Assembly (NCBI GenBank): GCA_002118135.1
Contig: BDIU01000351.1
Coordinates: 1 to 64,000 of the forward strand
From: Trebouxia sp. TZW2008
Taxonomy: Eukaryota > Chlorophyta > Trebouxiophyceae > Trebouxiales > Trebouxiaceae
Length of the DNA: 64,000 nucleotides
Direction of reading: 5' to 3'
Shown: piece after piece, positions 49,201 through 57,600 of the stretch
Layout of the letters: every line of letters begins with the position of its first letter
Numbering within the stretch: the first letter of the stretch is position 1
Program-made: the position numbers and the translations under genes
The notes under the pieces: generated by a model
Told to the model about the DNA's origin: nothing
The model's database searches: none
Seen by the model: the letters and a program-made list of their open reading frames with translations, nothing else

Positions 49201-50961
49201 TGCTTGCTGCCAGTGTTGCCGTCTGTCTGTGCTGTTGAGGGTGCGTGGGTGGCTTCAGATGATGTTGCTGCCTCTGTTGGTGCTGTGACTGCTGCTTCTG
49301 GTGATCTGCCAGGGTTTGATGGGCTAGGGCTGTCAGCCTGGCTCTGCCCTGCATCTGAGATGCGCACTGTCAAGGTCAGTCCACGATCAAAACCTGTCAT
49401 TCATGAGCAAGCTGCCTTTTGGGCTGGCTCAAGCATGTACAACACATCTCTTTGCGCCTCATCTGGACTGCAGCTATCGCTTGATTTTTCTTATCTGGTA
49501 TCACTGCTGTATGTGAGATATGATGATTGTCATATATTTTAATGAGTCAGGTCTTGGTGAGCCTTGTCAGGTGGTAACCTGAACAGTTCTGCAGCCTCAT
49601 GAGCAGTGCCATACCAGCAGAGTTATACAAAAAACTGTTGTACAAGCAGTAGTATTCAAGCAATGCTGAGTACTGAGTGGCAATTTGCCTTTTGAGTCAG
49701 AGTCTGAGACAGAGTAGATCAGCTACAAGCTGTAAGCAGCCACAACAAACCAGAAGATGCAGTGGCCGGGCTCGTTTGCTGCTGAGCACTTATCCTATGA
49801 CTAGCAGCTGTGCTCTCCTTGACCACAGCCAAAGATTGGTATGAGCAGTTAGACGGGAGAAAAGCAGCCAAGACATACCTGAGGATGCAGTGGCTGGAGC
49901 CTTCCCCTGCTAAGCAATTGTCCTCTGACTAGCAGCTGTACTTGGCCTCCTTGACCACAGTCCAAAAGTGAACACAAACAGTGACACGTATAAAGACAGT
50001 CAAGGCACACCTGAAGATGCAGTGGCTGGGCCCTTTTGCTGCTGAGCAGTCGTCCTCTGACTGGCAGCTGTGCTCTTGTTGCCAGACGCAGAAGCCTTCT
50101 GCCTTTGGCTAGGCACTGAATGGCTGGTAGAGGAGCTGTGCTTGGGCTTTGAGGAGCCAGTAGCGTTGCCTTTTGGACTTGTGGCTTTTGCGATAACAAC
50201 AGGCTTGCCAGATGCGTCTAGGCTCATCAGCTGATCCTCTGCACCTGCAAGCATCAATTGATGCTGGTCACGTTGGGAGGCCAATGTGTGAGCATCACTG
50301 ATGCATAGCAACATGGGCATGCATAATGGTGTTATGCTCTGCAAACCTGAGCAGGCGGTGCAAGTTGGCCATATCATTTGTTGGCCACAGGTTTGGCAGG
50401 TCCAGATTCCCATAGACAGCAAGCGGTGACAATTTGCTGTGGCAGAGACTTACCAGGCTCAGCCAGAGTTGCACCAGAGCGGAGCCTTCGGCTGCCCGCA
50501 GCTGTCTGCTCACGAGTTCGCCTGGCAGGAGGAGGCTCCTTGGGTTGATCACTGTCACCTGCTGGCTCTGTTGCAGCGGGAGTGCTGTCAGCTGGTCCCG
50601 TCTCAGCAGGTGATATTTCATGACCCTGTAAGCATAGCAATGATGGGTGTCTTGCTCAATCGACGCCTGCTGATCATGTCGCAATTTGCACGAATAGGAC
50701 AGTCAAACAGTGCAAGGCATGCCAGGTGCTGCGACGATTCGACGACAAATCGATGTCGCTTGTCCAGGAGAACAGCTGCAGAGGAAGCATGGGTGTGGTA
50801 TGAGACACATTTGCAGAGTAGAGGGCAAAGTCCGCATCGCAGGGGCGCTAGTCGGTCTAGTTGACCTAGCGATCTTACGAGGGCGTTTAAGCCAACTCAG
50901 CGGCGTGACTGCCTGAGCGCAAGACTCTAACCTGCGTTTGTGCTTGTTTTGCTGTCGGCAT
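22297..50961 (-). CDS. PIE1: SWR1/SRCAP-type chromatin remodelling ATPase (PIE1 homologue)
   Basis: A 28.7-kb gene; stop TAG at 22297-22299, probable ATG at 50961 ([10 protein letters not shown]). Order of parts: Pro/Ser-rich N-terminus; HSA domain at about 46990-47930 ([33 protein letters not shown]); acidic segments with [12 protein letters not shown] and [12 protein letters not shown] (about 45930 and 44970); [12 protein letters not shown] and Walker [19 protein letters not shown] (about 43090-43240); [28 protein letters not shown] (about 41020); [18 protein letters not shown] (about 40680); [12 protein letters not shown] (about 38690); [18 protein letters not shown] (about 36030); [19 protein letters not shown] (about 35380); [20 protein letters not shown] (about 35040). 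Downstream come acidic and coiled segments and a split SANT-like domain. The split insert between ATPase lobes and the HSA are SWR1-class marks. The family deposits H2A.Z in nuclear chromatin. Annotation may break this gene; the N-terminal exons (50600-50961) are uncertain. Confidence 0.9.
22750..22900 (-). repeat. Gln/Ala-rich coding tract at the PIE1 C-terminus
   Basis: CAG/CTG-type codons encode a Gln-Leu-Ala-rich tract ([20 protein letters not shown]). It lies in the last long exon, which stays open for over 200 codons to the stop at 22297. It reads as a genuine low-complexity activation-type tail. Confidence 0.7.
23930..24570. repeat. About six copies of a PIE1 exon edge ([20 protein letters not shown])
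   Basis: The real exon (about 23880-24005) contains CCTCTGAGCGCCTGACACCA and GGGGCTGCAAAGGTCCCAGT. Decayed copies follow near 24090-24155, 24250-24310, 24345-24375, 24405-24440 and 24545-24620, each ending in an acceptor-like GCCTGCA on the plus strand. Confidence 0.75.
25231..25345 (+). repeat. SINE-like repeat, copy
   Basis: It begins TGCTAGACAGGATCAGCAGA, followed by CCCAGTTAGTTACAAACTGG and a GTGTATTAAGCATAGAGTGA tail. It matches the copies at 26502-26640 and 57620-57775. It lies in a PIE1 intron. Confidence 0.55.
26502..26720 (+). repeat. SINE-like repeat with Pol III box resemblance
   Basis: The head GCTGGACAGGCTCAGCAAGC contains an A-box-like AGGCTCAGCAAG. About 50 bp on, AGTTCGACCTG resembles a B box (GGTTCGANNCC). 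The tail includes TTTGTATTGAGCATTGAGGG. Related copies occur at 25231, 57620-57775 (inverted), 45056-45100 (part) and 6128 (head only). It is in a PIE1 intron. Confidence 0.55.
28140..28840. repeat. Repeated copies of PIE1 exon segments (KFGNRG / [14 protein letters not shown])
   Basis: CCAGGGTTGCCAAATTTGGA with GGCGCGCCTCTGGCAGTGAG occurs at about 28157-28240 and again at about 28330-28410. The block TCTGCCTTGAGACACRCCT with GGCCTGGCTGCAGCCGCTGC recurs at about 28415-28470, 28590-28650 and 28760-28820. Confidence 0.7.
30040..30400. repeat. Four copies of a PIE1 acceptor edge (GSRWLGKRH)
   Basis: CGCTTGCCAAGCCACCTGCT followed by GCCTG occurs at about 30047 (in the exon), 30170 and 30294, with a weaker copy at about 30384. 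Each keeps the coding-strand acceptor CAGGCAGCAGG. Confidence 0.7.
31490..32115. repeat. Four copies of the PIE1 exon encoding [20 protein letters not shown]
   Basis: The intact exon (about 31490-31645) is followed by copies at about 31710-31805, 31880-31970 and 32050-32115. All keep GCATCAGCAGCRGCCAGRTC, CGGCCYTTTCAG and TCATCCAYATCAGCCTCCTG. Later copies lose frame and length. Confidence 0.8.
32740..33190. repeat. Repeated MQRQ-edge copies and two telomere-type heptamers
   Basis: TTGCCTCTGCATCTGC recurs near 32855, 32905, 33100 and 33165, with partial copies near 32745, 32800 and 32970, all echoing the exon edge that encodes [11 protein letters not shown]. One unit carries AGGGTTTAGGGTTTAG (32875-32890), the algal/plant telomere motif. 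Confidence 0.6.
33236..33430. repeat. Duplicated PIE1 exon edge ([20 protein letters not shown])
   Basis: The intact version at about 33358-33425 is repeated at about 33236-33310 as [20 protein letters not shown]. Both copies are open and both keep the donor-side CTCACCTCTTCCAAGAAG on the plus strand. Confidence 0.75.
36035..36450. repeat. Three copies of the SWR1 helicase exon [20 protein letters not shown]
   Basis: The intact exon is about 35955-36120. Two decayed copies follow at about 36195-36265 and 36375-36445, keeping GCAGCAGCTTTGCCAGCTCC, TTAGCTGG and the acceptor side. The second and third have frame-breaking indels. Confidence 0.78.
40135..40620. repeat. Copies of exon edge [11 protein letters not shown] with a GGGCA microsatellite
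   Basis: The intact edge at about 40559-40620 (CTGCTGCTGGCCCTCCACCA) has decayed copies near 40140, 40335 and 40468. Between the first two lies a pentanucleotide array (GGGCA, also read GGCAG) of roughly twenty units from about 40226 to 40320, with a few GAGCA variants. A short GGGCA run recurs at 40421-40440. Confidence 0.8.
41405..41985. repeat. Five copies of the exon edge [17 protein letters not shown]
   Basis: The intact edge (about 41915-41985) reads GCTGACCTGGAGCACAAGGG then TGTATGATGTGATACATATG. Copies stand at about 41412, 41550, 41683 and 41768. The 41768 copy also keeps the GCTTGCTCCAGCCATG extension. All include the donor side. Confidence 0.8.
42050..42395. repeat. Three copies of the exon edge [20 protein letters not shown]
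   Basis: The intact exon edge is at about 42050-42122. Copies are at about 42190-42245 and 42325-42400; the latter still encodes [20 protein letters not shown] and LKTW-like residues. All keep GGTGGGCACCAYAATCAAG-type sequence. Confidence 0.8.
42700..43165. repeat. Copies of the SWR1 Walker A exon
   Basis: The genuine exon (about 43090-43200) encodes [21 protein letters not shown] near-identical open copy at about 42850-42925 encodes [20 protein letters not shown]. Another at about 42705-42785 encodes [20 protein letters not shown] short remnant lies at about 42985-43015 ([11 protein letters not shown]). Confidence 0.85.
43208..43510. repeat. Copies of the exon edge [16 protein letters not shown]
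   Basis: The intact edge at about 43208-43255 (GCTGATACTCCCTCAGTGTG) is echoed at about 43335-43375 and 43465-43505, with loss of frame in both. Confidence 0.65.
44166..44197. other. Perfect 14-bp inverted repeat with 4-base loop
   Basis: AACACTCAGCTCAA (44166-44179) and TTGAGCTGAGTGTT (44184-44197) are exact reverse complements around CATT. It lies in a PIE1 intron. In RNA it would make a tight hairpin on either strand. Confidence 0.6.
45056..45100 (+). repeat. Fragment of the SINE-like family
   Basis: CCCTGCTAGGTGCATACAAA then GCAACTAACTGCTCCCAACC resembles the middle of the copy at 26502 (CCAGCTAGGTACCTACTGGA, then GCAATCAACTGCCTCCAACC). It is a partial copy. Confidence 0.35.
45218..45300. 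repeat. GGGCGA hexanucleotide repeat
   Basis: Imperfect GGGCGA units run through 45218-45300. On the coding (minus) strand they would encode Ser-Pro dipeptides (PSPSPSPS) if retained in the exon that starts upstream near 45980, but the tract may be intronic. Confidence 0.7.
48345..48660. repeat. Duplicated PIE1 exon ([12 protein letters not shown] / [10 protein letters not shown])
   Basis: The block TGGGGATCCCACTTTGGGGG plus CAAAGGAGCAGGACCCTGGC (about 48430-48500) is repeated in decayed form at about 48545-48660 (GGGGAAACCCACCATTTGGG, then ACAGGGACAGGACCCTGGC). Confidence 0.7.
48929..49103. mobile_element. pogo/Tc1-like MITE, copy 3 (PIE1 intron)
   Basis: The left end is TA|CGCTGACTTCTCTTTGCAA and the right end AAAACTTACTG|TA. 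Inside are repeated TGTCCTTAC motifs (the reverse of GTAAGGACA) and the family core. It is inverted relative to the 21446 copy and is 175 bp long. Confidence 0.78.
49745..50110. repeat. Three copies of a PIE1 exon edge ([16 protein letters not shown])
   Basis: CCTGARGATGCAGTGGCTGG, followed by a CTGAGCARTYGTCCTCTGAC segment, is intact at about 50008-50075. It recurs at about 49880-49940 and 49755-49810 in decayed form, with the donor side included. Confidence 0.75.
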
Positions 50962-51802
50962 GACAGACTCCTGACTCCTCAGCCCATCGCGGCAGCAGAG
51001 TGAGGTGTGTTCAGCATGTCGTACGCAAAGCAGACGTCACATACGCTCCGAAAGTGCTGAGCTAGCTGAACAGCTGACAAGAGCGGAGCAGCCGCTGTGC
51101 GACACGGTATTACTGCGGTCCTGCGCCGCGTACGAACAAAATGTACAGCACTTTATGAAGCTGATTCTGGTGACTGTGTAGAGTAAAAGGAGGCCAACTT
51201 GTCAGCTATTCAAGCCCTATGGCCGGCTGGTCGGCTCACAATAGACCCTCAGTTGTAAAACGATGAATGTCGTCGCTCAGCTATACCTGCAGTGCGCTTT
51301 GATATGCAGCAACTTTTCGCCTGCGCGGGGCAAAGGAAGTAAGGCAGGGAGTCCCTCGCAAAGGGGCTTGCCTTTCCATACTTCTTCACATGACTGGAGT
51401 GACATGGCCGTTCTGCGCTCAATTCTTCCTCCCGAGAGCCATCTTGTCAGGCCGCAAAGGCTTTGTGCGAAAGGCTGAAAGCAGCATCAACTTACAAAAT
51501 GTAGCCCCGGGCCTGCATGCAGCTGGCTCATGATCTTAGCGATTTTGTGTTTGTTCAATAACTGGGCAAATTTAAATGCCTGCGCTGCATGCAACACATA
51601 ATCTCTGCACTGTTCAGCGTTGTACCGGTCAGTGCGCATGCATGTTGATGCCCAACAGGCCTACACATGATAACGACACCGCAGCAGTCTCATCTAGACC
51701 TGGCGAAAGAGCAAGCAAGCAACACAGTGCGAAGCAGCATCATTGCAGCTTGCATCTCGCCACCATCACTGCCAAGACTACGAAAAGCTCTTCACTGTCA
51801 GT

Positions 51803-52160
51803 GACTTTGCTGCATGCTGATGCAAGACAGGCCAGACCATCGTCAAAAATTCAAAGACAAACTGGGGTGAAAAAGCCAGATCAAACCAAAAAAGAAGTCG
51901 AGTCATGCCAAAAAATGAGCATGCATATGCAGCTGCAGACTGCCACACGGGACAAAAGCCAGCACGATTGCGGCCAGGATTGTCAGTGACCGCGCTGCAT
52001 GCTGCTGCAAGACAGGCCGGATCATCATCAGAAATTTAGAGACAGAATCTGATTGAACAAACAAGCCAAGTCAAACCAAACAGATTGGATAAAAACAGCC
52101 AAGTCAAACCAAAAACAAGCAAAAAATAAGCATGCAGGGCGCCACAAGGGACAAAAGACT
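51803..52160. repeat. Two-copy direct repeat, about 186-bp offset
   Basis: Copy 1 starts near 51803 (GCTGCATGCTGATGCAAGAC, GGCCAGACCATCGTCA) and copy 2 near 51989 (GCTGCATGCTGCTGCAAGAC, GGCCGGATCATCATCA). Both then have AGATCAAACCAAA-like runs, AAAAAATRAGCATGCA and CACRMGGGACAAAAG. Confidence 0.7.
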
Positions 52161-52189
52161 CCATTGCGGCCAAAAATTCCCAGCTCAAA

Positions 52190-52325
52190 GAAAATTGGTA
52201 AAAATTTCGAGTTTTTATTCTGCTTGGGCAACCTGCGCCCAAAGCAATTCGATCATCGCCCCTCAGGACCCGAGGCCACCGTCTTAACCCATTGGGCCAA
52301 ACGGCATCCTCGAAGTACAATATAA
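52190..52325 (-). repeat. tRNA-like segment, possible SINE head
   Basis: On the minus strand, TGGCCCAATGGGTTAAGACGG matches an A box, followed by a CCTC-loop-GAGG stem with a 7-base loop. A GATCGAATTGC string takes the B-box place about 45 bases on. The anticodon loop lacks the U at position 33 and the acceptor stem is not obvious, so this is a tRNA-derived repeat rather than a working tRNA. Confidence 0.4.
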
Positions 52326-52463
52326 GTATGCCTTTGGCAGCCTCCGCGACTGCTTGTGCAAGGCTAAACAGAGGGATGCCACATGTGCGACAGCTGCGCG
52401 AGACCGATCGCTCTCAGTTGTTGTGTTGATCAGAGCGTTTGTCCATAGCGTAGTGGCCGACGG

Positions 52464-54027
52464 ATGCTGTCGTCGTACTTGGCCGTGATCGCTCTCGTGC
52501 TTGGAAGCTTATGTAGTTGTGCAGGTATTTTTGTTGTCAGTCAGACAACTGCAGGGCCAAGCTGCAACTAACTATCTAAGCGGACACGGGTTCAATGCAG
52601 CCTCCCCGGAGTCGCCCTTTGTTTCAGATGCAGCTGAGCTGCAAACCTGGCTTCAGGCCACTTTCACCTCGTTCCATCAGGTCGCAGAGCTATCCTTCCG
52701 GGAGAACATCACCAGCTCTCTGATTCAGCAGAATCTAGACAAACTTGGCGTTCCTTACCAAGCCGACATTGCTCACACCGGTGTTCGAGCGACGCTGGGC
52801 TCTGGCAGCCCATCGGTCTTTCTCCGTGCCGACATCGATGCGCTGCCTATCACTGAAGACGCCTCACCTGTGCCCAGGTATGTTTCTTTGGGACGTACAC
52901 GCCAGCAGTCAGCACGTCTTAGTTCGGTGGCAGCTGAACAAGCTTTGTGCAGTCAGCTTTGAGCCCAAGTTGCAGCGCACCAGTGCCTTGCATTAGCACA
53001 TCAAGATTGAGGAGGCAAGCTCCTCACAGTCTTGCCTCTTGTTTAACACAGAGTGCTGCTCTACAGGAGCAATCATGAAGGTGTCATGCATGCATGTGGA
53101 CACGATGCTCACATCACAATGCTGTTAGGGGCTGCAGCTCTGCTCAAAAAGCAAGAAGCCAATTTGAGAGGTACAGTTGAGCTGCTCTTTCAGCCTGCAG
53201 AGGAAGCTGCAGGGGCTGAGGGCATTCTAGGGGCAGCCAAAGTTGTGGAAGAGGGCATTCTTGATCGTGCATCAGCCGTGTTTGGGATGCATGTTGACCC
53301 ATACCTGCCCTCAGGCGTGTTTGCAACTGCCCCTGGTGCAGTAATGGCAAGCGAGATCAACTTTGAAGTGACGCTGTTTGGAAGAGGTGGCCATGCTGGA
53401 GTGCCACACATGAACGTTGACTGCATCCCATGTGCAGCGTCATTAGTAAGTGCGCTGCAGACACTTGTGAGCAGGGAGACAGCTCCAACACAAGCTGCTG
53501 TGATTGCGGTGAGTCAACTACATGCTGGAAGTGGGCCCTTGCTCAGCATCACACCAAGTCAGGTCACAATGGCAGGCACAATGCGTACACTTGACCTGTC
53601 TGTGGAGCGTGAGCTTAGATCAAGGCTTGAGGACATGGTTGTTGCGCAAGCAGCCTCATGTCGTTGCACAGCCCAGGTAGATTGGAAGCTACACACCAAT
53701 CCCCCCTATCCTGTGCTTGTCAATGATGCTCAGTTGGCCAAATTGGTGAGCAAGGTAGCTTCAACACTGCTTGGCAGCCAGCATGTACGGGTGATGCAAC
53801 CCATGATGGCCGCAGAAGACTTTGCTTTCTATGCTGAAAAAGCTCCTGTGTGTTTCAGTACATTAGGGATTAGGAATGACAGTTGTGGGTCTGTGCATGC
53901 ATTGCACAGTTCACAGTTCAAAATGGACCCCTCAGTGTTGCATTTGGGGGCAGCCATGCATGCCAGCATTGCTTGGCAATACCTTGCAACAGCCAATGGG
54001 CACTTGAGCAACCATGCTGAGTTGTAG
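52464..54027 (+). CDS. ILR1: IAA-amino-acid hydrolase (ILR1-like, peptidase M20)
   Basis: Three exons: 52464-52524, about 52539-52877 and 53067-54027, all GT-AG and in phase. The first exon encodes a hydrophobic leader ([20 protein letters not shown]) that reads as a signal peptide. The mature enzyme has [26 protein letters not shown] (metal-binding Cys and His), [14 protein letters not shown] (catalytic and metal-binding Glu), HVDPYLPSG, the dimerisation-domain [10 protein letters not shown], and GGS-type C-terminal MAAEDFAFY. Members split amide-linked auxin conjugates or related N-acyl amino acids. The C-terminus ends SNHAEL, so the last four residues (HAEL) resemble the HDEL/KDEL retention tails of plant homologues; ER lumen location is inferred. 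The substrate in this organism is unknown. Confidence 0.92.
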
Positions 54028-54658
54028 CCAATGCAATTTTACTTTGATTGTACACCAAATAAGCTTGTCTGTTTCTACACGTGGCCATTTTTGAAATCGT
54101 GCTCTAGCTCTTCTAGTGCATAAAAGCACAGCATGTCACATTTTTTGAGAGTCACAAGTGGCTGCTTGTTCCCTGTGGGTCTTGTGGGTGTGTTGCATTG
54201 CTGCTCTGCAATTTGGCAGTTGCTCTCAGTATTGGCTTTGAACATGTGAAACAGACTCATTGGTAATGTTGGAGATTTGCTGTTTCTGTCATTGCCGTTA
54301 ATTTCATGACAAGTATGTCTGCTGTTTCAATACGGTTCGGGCTGAGTTGCGGGAGGTGAAACGCTGTTTTGTTTGGCTCTGAGGGATTAGGCATTCATGG
54401 TTTTTTGCTACATTGCTAAGCGTGTCAGGCATTGCTCAAGGCTGATTTCGGAACTGAACGAACTACTTTGTATGAAATGAATTGGAAATCTAGTTGTAGA
54501 CATGTCAGTAACAGTACAAGCAGCGAATTCGTGTATGTACGTCACAACATCAGATGACCTGGCAAGTGCAGATGCCTAGTTGTGAAGTGCTGAACAGGAC
54601 TTGACCATGCAAGGGTACATAGACAGAAGAAATGACTGTATGTGTGAAATTTCTTGCA
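54028..54658. other. Convergent 3' intergenic region
   Basis: The stretch lies between the stop of the hydrolase gene and that of the aminotransferase gene, which converge. No exon, RNA gene or dispersed repeat was recognised; it is probably 3' UTR on both sides. Confidence 0.5.
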
Positions 54659-57600
54659 TCAAAGCTTCCCCAAAGCAGCAATGAATCGGTCAATCTCATC
54701 TTCTGTATTGTAGTAGTGCACTGATGCTCTCAATGTTTTCTCGTCAAGGTTTCGCTTGGTGTAGTCAAGGAGAGTCCATTCAGCAGGAGCCACTGAAATG
54801 TTGATACCCATTTTGTTCAATGTAATCTTCACAGATTCTGGCTGCTTGCCTGCCTGCAACGATGTACATGTCAGCACGGTTTTGCACATGAAAATAAGAC
54901 TGCGCAGCAAGTAATACAAGAAGAGAGTCTGTGCCATCAGGCGTCATAACAGGAGCTTCTGTGAGCAAGCAAGCAAACTGATGCAAAGCAAACACAATCT
55001 CAACCTCTTGCTGCTTGGCTGTGACTGTGCTTGGCAGCAAATGTGGCTTGTGGATGTGCATGCGCTACTTGTGCTCACTAGCAGTGCATGTGCTGTCTGG
55101 CAGTGGATGTCACTGGCAGTGAACAAACACTTTTGTGGTAGCCTTGGCACTCTGGGTTGCTGCATGAAACTTGAACCACACAAAGCGGCCCTATGATGTC
55201 TGACAAAGATGCCATGTACAAGAGACCTGCCTACATGTTGTTGAGTTGTGCATCATCTGCTTGTGTGAGATGGCATGTGACATGAACGCATTGCAGTGCA
55301 GCTACAAAGCAGTGAGGATCTCCAAGCTGGCAACGTGGCAAGAAACCTGTCAACAACATTTGCCATGTTGTGTGTGATCTGCTTGAATTTGAAGGCTTGT
55401 GACAAAAAAACATCAGAAAGCAGCCGCAAGGCAGTGAGGTACTGACCAGACTGAAGCTGCAAGAATCCTGTCAATATCATTTGCCATATTTTGTATGATC
55501 TGCTTGAATTTGAAGGCTTGTGACAAAACAGCATCAGAAAGCAGCCGCAAGGCTGAACAGACTGAAGCTAGCAATGGCGCAAGAAATCTGTCAACAGCAT
55601 CATGTTGTGCATGATCTGCTTCTGTTTGATGGTATGTGGCAAAAAAAATTGTAAAAAGCAAGGTAGTGATGTACTCACCAGACTGAAGCTGACTATGCCA
55701 CACAGAACACGCCCTGTATCATGTACTTGTGCTCCTGGAAGTGCTTGCAGCTTCTTCCTCAGGATGCCTGCCAGATGCTGTATGCGCTTCCATATGTTGT
55801 CGATTCCTAGACTCAAAACGTACTCTGCAGCCACCCCTAACCCGACCTGCAGGACATCACCAACACAGCTATTGGCCACAGGGCACTTTTTCTGACAATG
55901 CTATAAAGTTGGTGACTTCCTGCTAAGATCTTGTGCTCCTTCTATACAAATAACTATACAATATGTAGTGATTCATGTCTACAGGCCTATTGGCTACATT
56001 TCCAGTGCATCAGGGCATCTTGCACTTGGCAACAAGCAGCAACTTTGCATATCCATTGGCATAGAGAAAAACTCTACAGGCACAGAATGAACAAAGCTTA
56101 TAACGCACAAACCTTGGCAGCAAAGCTCATCTCGTACACTTGGCGGTTGGATCCAGCTCGTACTCTGTCTCACCGGTCCAGACGCCCCCATGCACGTCCA
56201 CTATGGCAGGTTCTCCTCCGCTCTGCAAAGCCTGCCTGTGCATGCAGACACAAGCCAATACATTAGAAAGAGAGAGAGAGAGTAATTTTACATGCTTCAG
56301 CTAGACAACAAGTCTAATCGCATGTGCCACAAGTGGCAAACTCTAATTCAATCAACTGAGTTGTGTGATTGTATCATTGTAAGTCATGAGCGACAACAAA
56401 AACAAACATTGGTACAATGACTGCATGTGTGGGCAAGTCACTAGTCCAGACGCTCCCATGCATATTGACCATGGCAGGTTCTCCTTCATTCTGCAAAGCC
56501 CGCCTACAACACAAATCAATACAATAACATTCTCACTGTGGAGACAATGCAGTTGAGGCTCGGTTGCTGCATTCTCACCGTATCATCTCTTCTGGGAAAG
56601 AAAAGTTTGGTACCGGGACAAGTTCCTGAGGCACAACTGCAGTTGTTATACCAGAGTGTACTGATTACAGTGTTACAGGACATGTACTGTACCTACAAAG
56701 ACGCTCAGAACAAGCCTGCTGGCGAGACAAGATTTGGGCCACACAAACCCAGCGCACATGGTAAATGGTTTACTTAATGTCACTATTAGTGTGATGCAGT
56801 TGGAACAAACACCAAGACTTGGCAGTGCTTACCTGAAGGCATACAAGAAGCCAGTACCCCGCGGTCCTCGCAAAAACTTTCTGCCAGTTGAAGTGAGGTA
56901 GGTACATTGCAGCGCTTGCACGTCTACAGCAATCTGGCCGACTGCCTGAGTTGCATCCAAGAGATAGGGAACGTTATGTTCACGTGCAATAGCGCCAATG
57001 TCAGCTGCATTGGAATACACTCTTCCTGCAACAACAGGCCAACATCACAAGTTGTCTAGATTGCCTGTTTAGTCACAATGCAGCGCTTGCATGTCCACAG
57101 AAATCTGGCCGACGGCCTGAGTTGCTTGCAAAAGATGTGCTATGTTTGCGAGCAATAGCGCCAATGTCAGCTGCATTGCAATACACCTTTCCTGCAACAA
57201 AAGACAACCGTTACAAACAATACATGAGCTCTTGAGCACTAGCATTCAGATCATCAAGTCTGTCTTTTGCCATGAAGACCCTGGCAGACATCAAGATCTT
57301 TTACACACTAGCTCATGAAGGCACAGCTTGCATGATGGCACACAAATTGGTGCATATAGCTGCCAAGCTGCGGACTGATGAGAATAGTGAAGCCCAAACT
57401 TGTCTAGATTGCCTGTTGCTTGACTTCAGATGAACTGGACACTGCCCTTGTGTTTCTTTTGTCATTTGTATGTCTTGGCTTCAGACCGGTTTATGCAAAT
57501 GGCCTGATACATGATATGTGGTCCATTTTGAATCTGACTTTGGCACCAGTTTCAGGTACCATCAGGCTTGAAGTTCAATCATCGAAGCGCGACACGCACT

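Larger units (their letters stand above)
50962..52463. other. Divergent intergenic region with repeats
   Basis: The 1.5 kb between PIE1 (minus) and the amidohydrolase gene (plus) should hold both promoters. It contains a two-copy direct repeat (51803-52160) and a tRNA-like segment (about 52190-52325). A TATA-like AATATAAGTA lies at 52319-52328, about 140 bp before the plus-strand ATG. No further gene was supported. Confidence 0.45.

Noticed and set aside
52028..52320. Open minus-strand frame with an FFELGIFGRNGVF-like peptide as a small membrane protein gene
   Set aside because: It lies over a repeat with tRNA-like features and has no splice or promoter support.
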